NCBI RefSeq assembly: GCF_001645125.1
Contig: NZ_LXKA01000393.1
Span: 157,172 to 221,171, forward strand
Source: Paraburkholderia ginsengiterrae
GTDB lineage: Bacteria; Pseudomonadota; Gammaproteobacteria; Burkholderiales; Burkholderiaceae
DNA: 64,000 nucleotides
Reading direction: 5' to 3'
The notes beneath the pieces are model-generated. The model saw only the letters and a program-made list of their open reading frames with translations. It was not told where the DNA came from and did not search any database. The stretch's first letter is position 1, and the number at the start of each line of letters is the position of its first letter. The position numbers were made by a program, and so were the translations under genes. Shown here piece by piece: positions 62,732 through 64,000 of this stretch.

Positions 62732-63613
62732 ATGTCGGTTCACGAAAATCATGTCACGTTAGCCGCCGCTCAGGCTGGTGCGCATTCGCCATGGCGCGCG
62801 CGTCTCGAACTCGGGTTCGTCAAGGATGGCGAGCGCACTGCGCTCAAACATCGGCTGCACGACGGACCGTTGCGCGTGCAACGACCGCTATATCCTGAAG
62901 GCCACGCGATCTGCCACGCGGTGATCGTGCATCCACCCGGTGGAATCGCGGGCGGCGATCAGTTGGGTATCACAGTCGATGTCGGCGCTGGTGCTCATGC
63001 GGTGATCACTACGCCAGGTGCGACCAAGTGGTACAAGTCCAATGGACGAACCGCGCAGCAGCATATTGCCGTGCGCGTCGGCGAGCGGGCGAAGCTCGAC
63101 TGGCTGCCGCAGAACAATATCGTTTTTGATCACGCCAATGCGAAGCTGGATTTTTCGTTGACGCTGAGTGAAGGTGCGACTGCGATTGGATGGGATGCTA
63201 CGCAGCTTGGGCGGCAGGCAGCCGGTGAGCGGTGGTCGGACGGCAGCTTGCGCGCGGTGTCGCGGATCGTAGGCGCCGACGGGGAGTTGTTGTGGCTCGA
63301 ACGCGCAAATCTTGCGGCGGGGGATGCGCTGCGCGATGTGGCGCAAGGGTTGGCTGGGTTTCCTGCTTATGGGACGCTTTGGGCCGTTGGGGAAGCTTGC
63401 GATGACGTGCTTGCTGAAATGCTCACCGCTCAGCTTCCCTTTGATGATTCGCTGCGGGCGGCAGCTTCTTGTGTCACTTCAGGGGTGCTGCTCGTGCGGG
63501 CGGTTTCGCGGTCGATGGAAACGCTGCAGCAGGCTTTGATTCGGTGCTGGTTGCAGATGCGGCCGGTTGTGCATGGGGTGGAGGCGGCGCCGTTGCGGAT
63601 ATGGGCGACTTGA
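62732..63613 (+). CDS. ureD: Urease accessory protein UreD
   Basis: A 293-aa UreD, the scaffold that binds apo-urease and recruits UreF and UreG for nickel loading. Motifs: [87 protein letters not shown] and [19 protein letters not shown], all UreD hallmarks. The structural genes ureABC usually follow, but repeat copy C lies right after it and the window ends. G+T on the coding strand rises along the gene (28 of 60 bases in 62821-62880; 43 of 60 in 63541-63600). Confidence 0.93.
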   Translation: MSVHENHVTLAAAQAGAHSPWRARLELGFVKDGERTALKHRLHDGPLRVQRPLYPEGHAICHAVIVHPPGGIAGGDQLGITVDVGAGAHAVITTPGATKWYKSNGRTAQQHIAVRVGERAKLDWLPQNNIVFDHANAKLDFSLTLSEGATAIGWDATQLGRQAAGERWSDGSLRAVSRIVGADGELLWLERANLAAGDALRDVAQGLAGFPAYGTLWAVGEACDDVLAEMLTAQLPFDDSLRAAASCVTSGVLLVRAVSRSMETLQQALIRCWLQMRPVVHGVEAAPLRIWAT

Positions 63614-63648
63614 GGGGCTTTTTGTTTTTCTAGCCGTGTGTTTGGTGG

Positions 63649-63895
63649 TGTTGGCCTTTCCTTGAATTCACGGTGGTCTATTAGCGTTGCCCCTGTGCGG
63701 GGCGGCAACCTACTTTCTTTGCCGCGGCAAAGAAAGTAGGCAAAGAAAGCCGCTTTACCACCGCTAATTCTTAAGCGGGTCCCCTGGCTTGGAGGGGGTA
63801 GTGGTGCATCTGGAATCGGTGCTGTCGCACACTCCACCCTGGTGACAAGGCAGTCATTCTTCCGGCGGCGCTTCGCGCGCCGGCGCGGTAGTTCA
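63649..63895 (+). repeat. Structured intergenic repeat, copy C
   Basis: The third copy of the repeat (core 63649-63863, shared tail to 63895), in the same direction as ureD and directly after it. The long stem is a 32-base perfect palindrome here, with arms CCTACTTTCTTTGCC and GGCAAAGAAAGTAGG. The tail CGGCGGCGCTTCGCGCG and GGTAGTTCAT matches the detached module at 31956-32007. It separates ureD from whatever follows. The last 105 bases of the window (63896-64000) show nothing further. Confidence 0.93.
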
Positions 63896-64000
63896 TCAAA
63901 CCAATCGGCAGTGCGTGCGGAAGCGGTAATCGTAGATACGCTGTGCTGCTTTGCCCCGCTTTTCGTCGCTTTGCTTCTAATGCGAGGATCGCACCAAGAT

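Overview
The window is chromosomal DNA from a high-GC beta-proteobacterium of the order Burkholderiales, most like Paraburkholderia. The grounds are the G/C-ending codon use, the tamA–DUF3460–scpA–panCD order, a zapA–6S RNA–EVE-domain neighbourhood, a DUF2486 gene and the urtABCDE–ureD order. Assignments come from reading translated sequence and motifs; no database search was run.

Layout. 0–5 kb: 5' end of a TamA-like gene, DUF3460, scpA, panC, panD, an orphan ParA-type ATPase, a PaaI-type thioesterase and a DoxX protein. 5.2–17 kb: cobalamin late-assembly and uptake genes in two converging blocks: cobQ(-) diverging from cobU-cbiB-cobD-btuF(+), and btuB-btuC-btuD-cobT-cobS-cobC(-) headed by a clear cobalamin riboswitch. 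17–24 kb: a coiled-coil protein, zapA, 6S RNA with its own terminator, an EVE-domain protein, a SIMPL protein, lgt, a LysR regulator divergent from ilvD, and a small cytochrome c. 24–30 kb: a DUF2486 gene interrupted by an amber codon, holC, pepA, divergent lptFG, and cbiX. 30–32.3 kb: an accessory cassette between two inverted copies of a roughly 213-bp structured repeat. It carries a degenerate Tlde1-like (DUF2778) peptidoglycan-targeting gene overlapping a small membrane protein (candidate immunity protein) and an orphan 150-aa gene. 32.3–39.7 kb: cysI–DUF934–cysH–cysD–cysN–cobA, with a CysB-type regulator upstream; CbiX and CobA can supply siroheme to CysI. 39.7–47.2 kb: a type I amino-acid-binding protein, a small conserved protein, and a surface-glycan module (three-domain glycosyltransferase, methyltransferase with long coiled coil, lipoprotein). 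47.8–54.8 kb: a LacI-controlled sugar/polyol ABC transporter and catabolic operon with an operator palindrome at its head. 55–64 kb: Pcm-type methyltransferase, rhodanese, an aminotransferase remnant, then the urea transporter urtABCDE and ureD, followed by a third copy of the repeat.

The most unusual signal is the repeat family. Each copy lies just past the 3' end of a gene in the same orientation (cbiX, cobA, ureD). Those genes, and the end of lptG, drift to high G+T on the coding strand toward the repeat: hand-counted 60-base lines reach about 70%, against 45–50% a few hundred bases further away. This fits strand-specific C-to-T and A-to-G change and is not explained by the annotated genes. 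Other points of interest are the MT–coiled coil–beta protein, which looks like a WbdD-style chain-length ruler, the Tlde1-like pair in the cassette, and the single nonsense codon in the DUF2486 gene.
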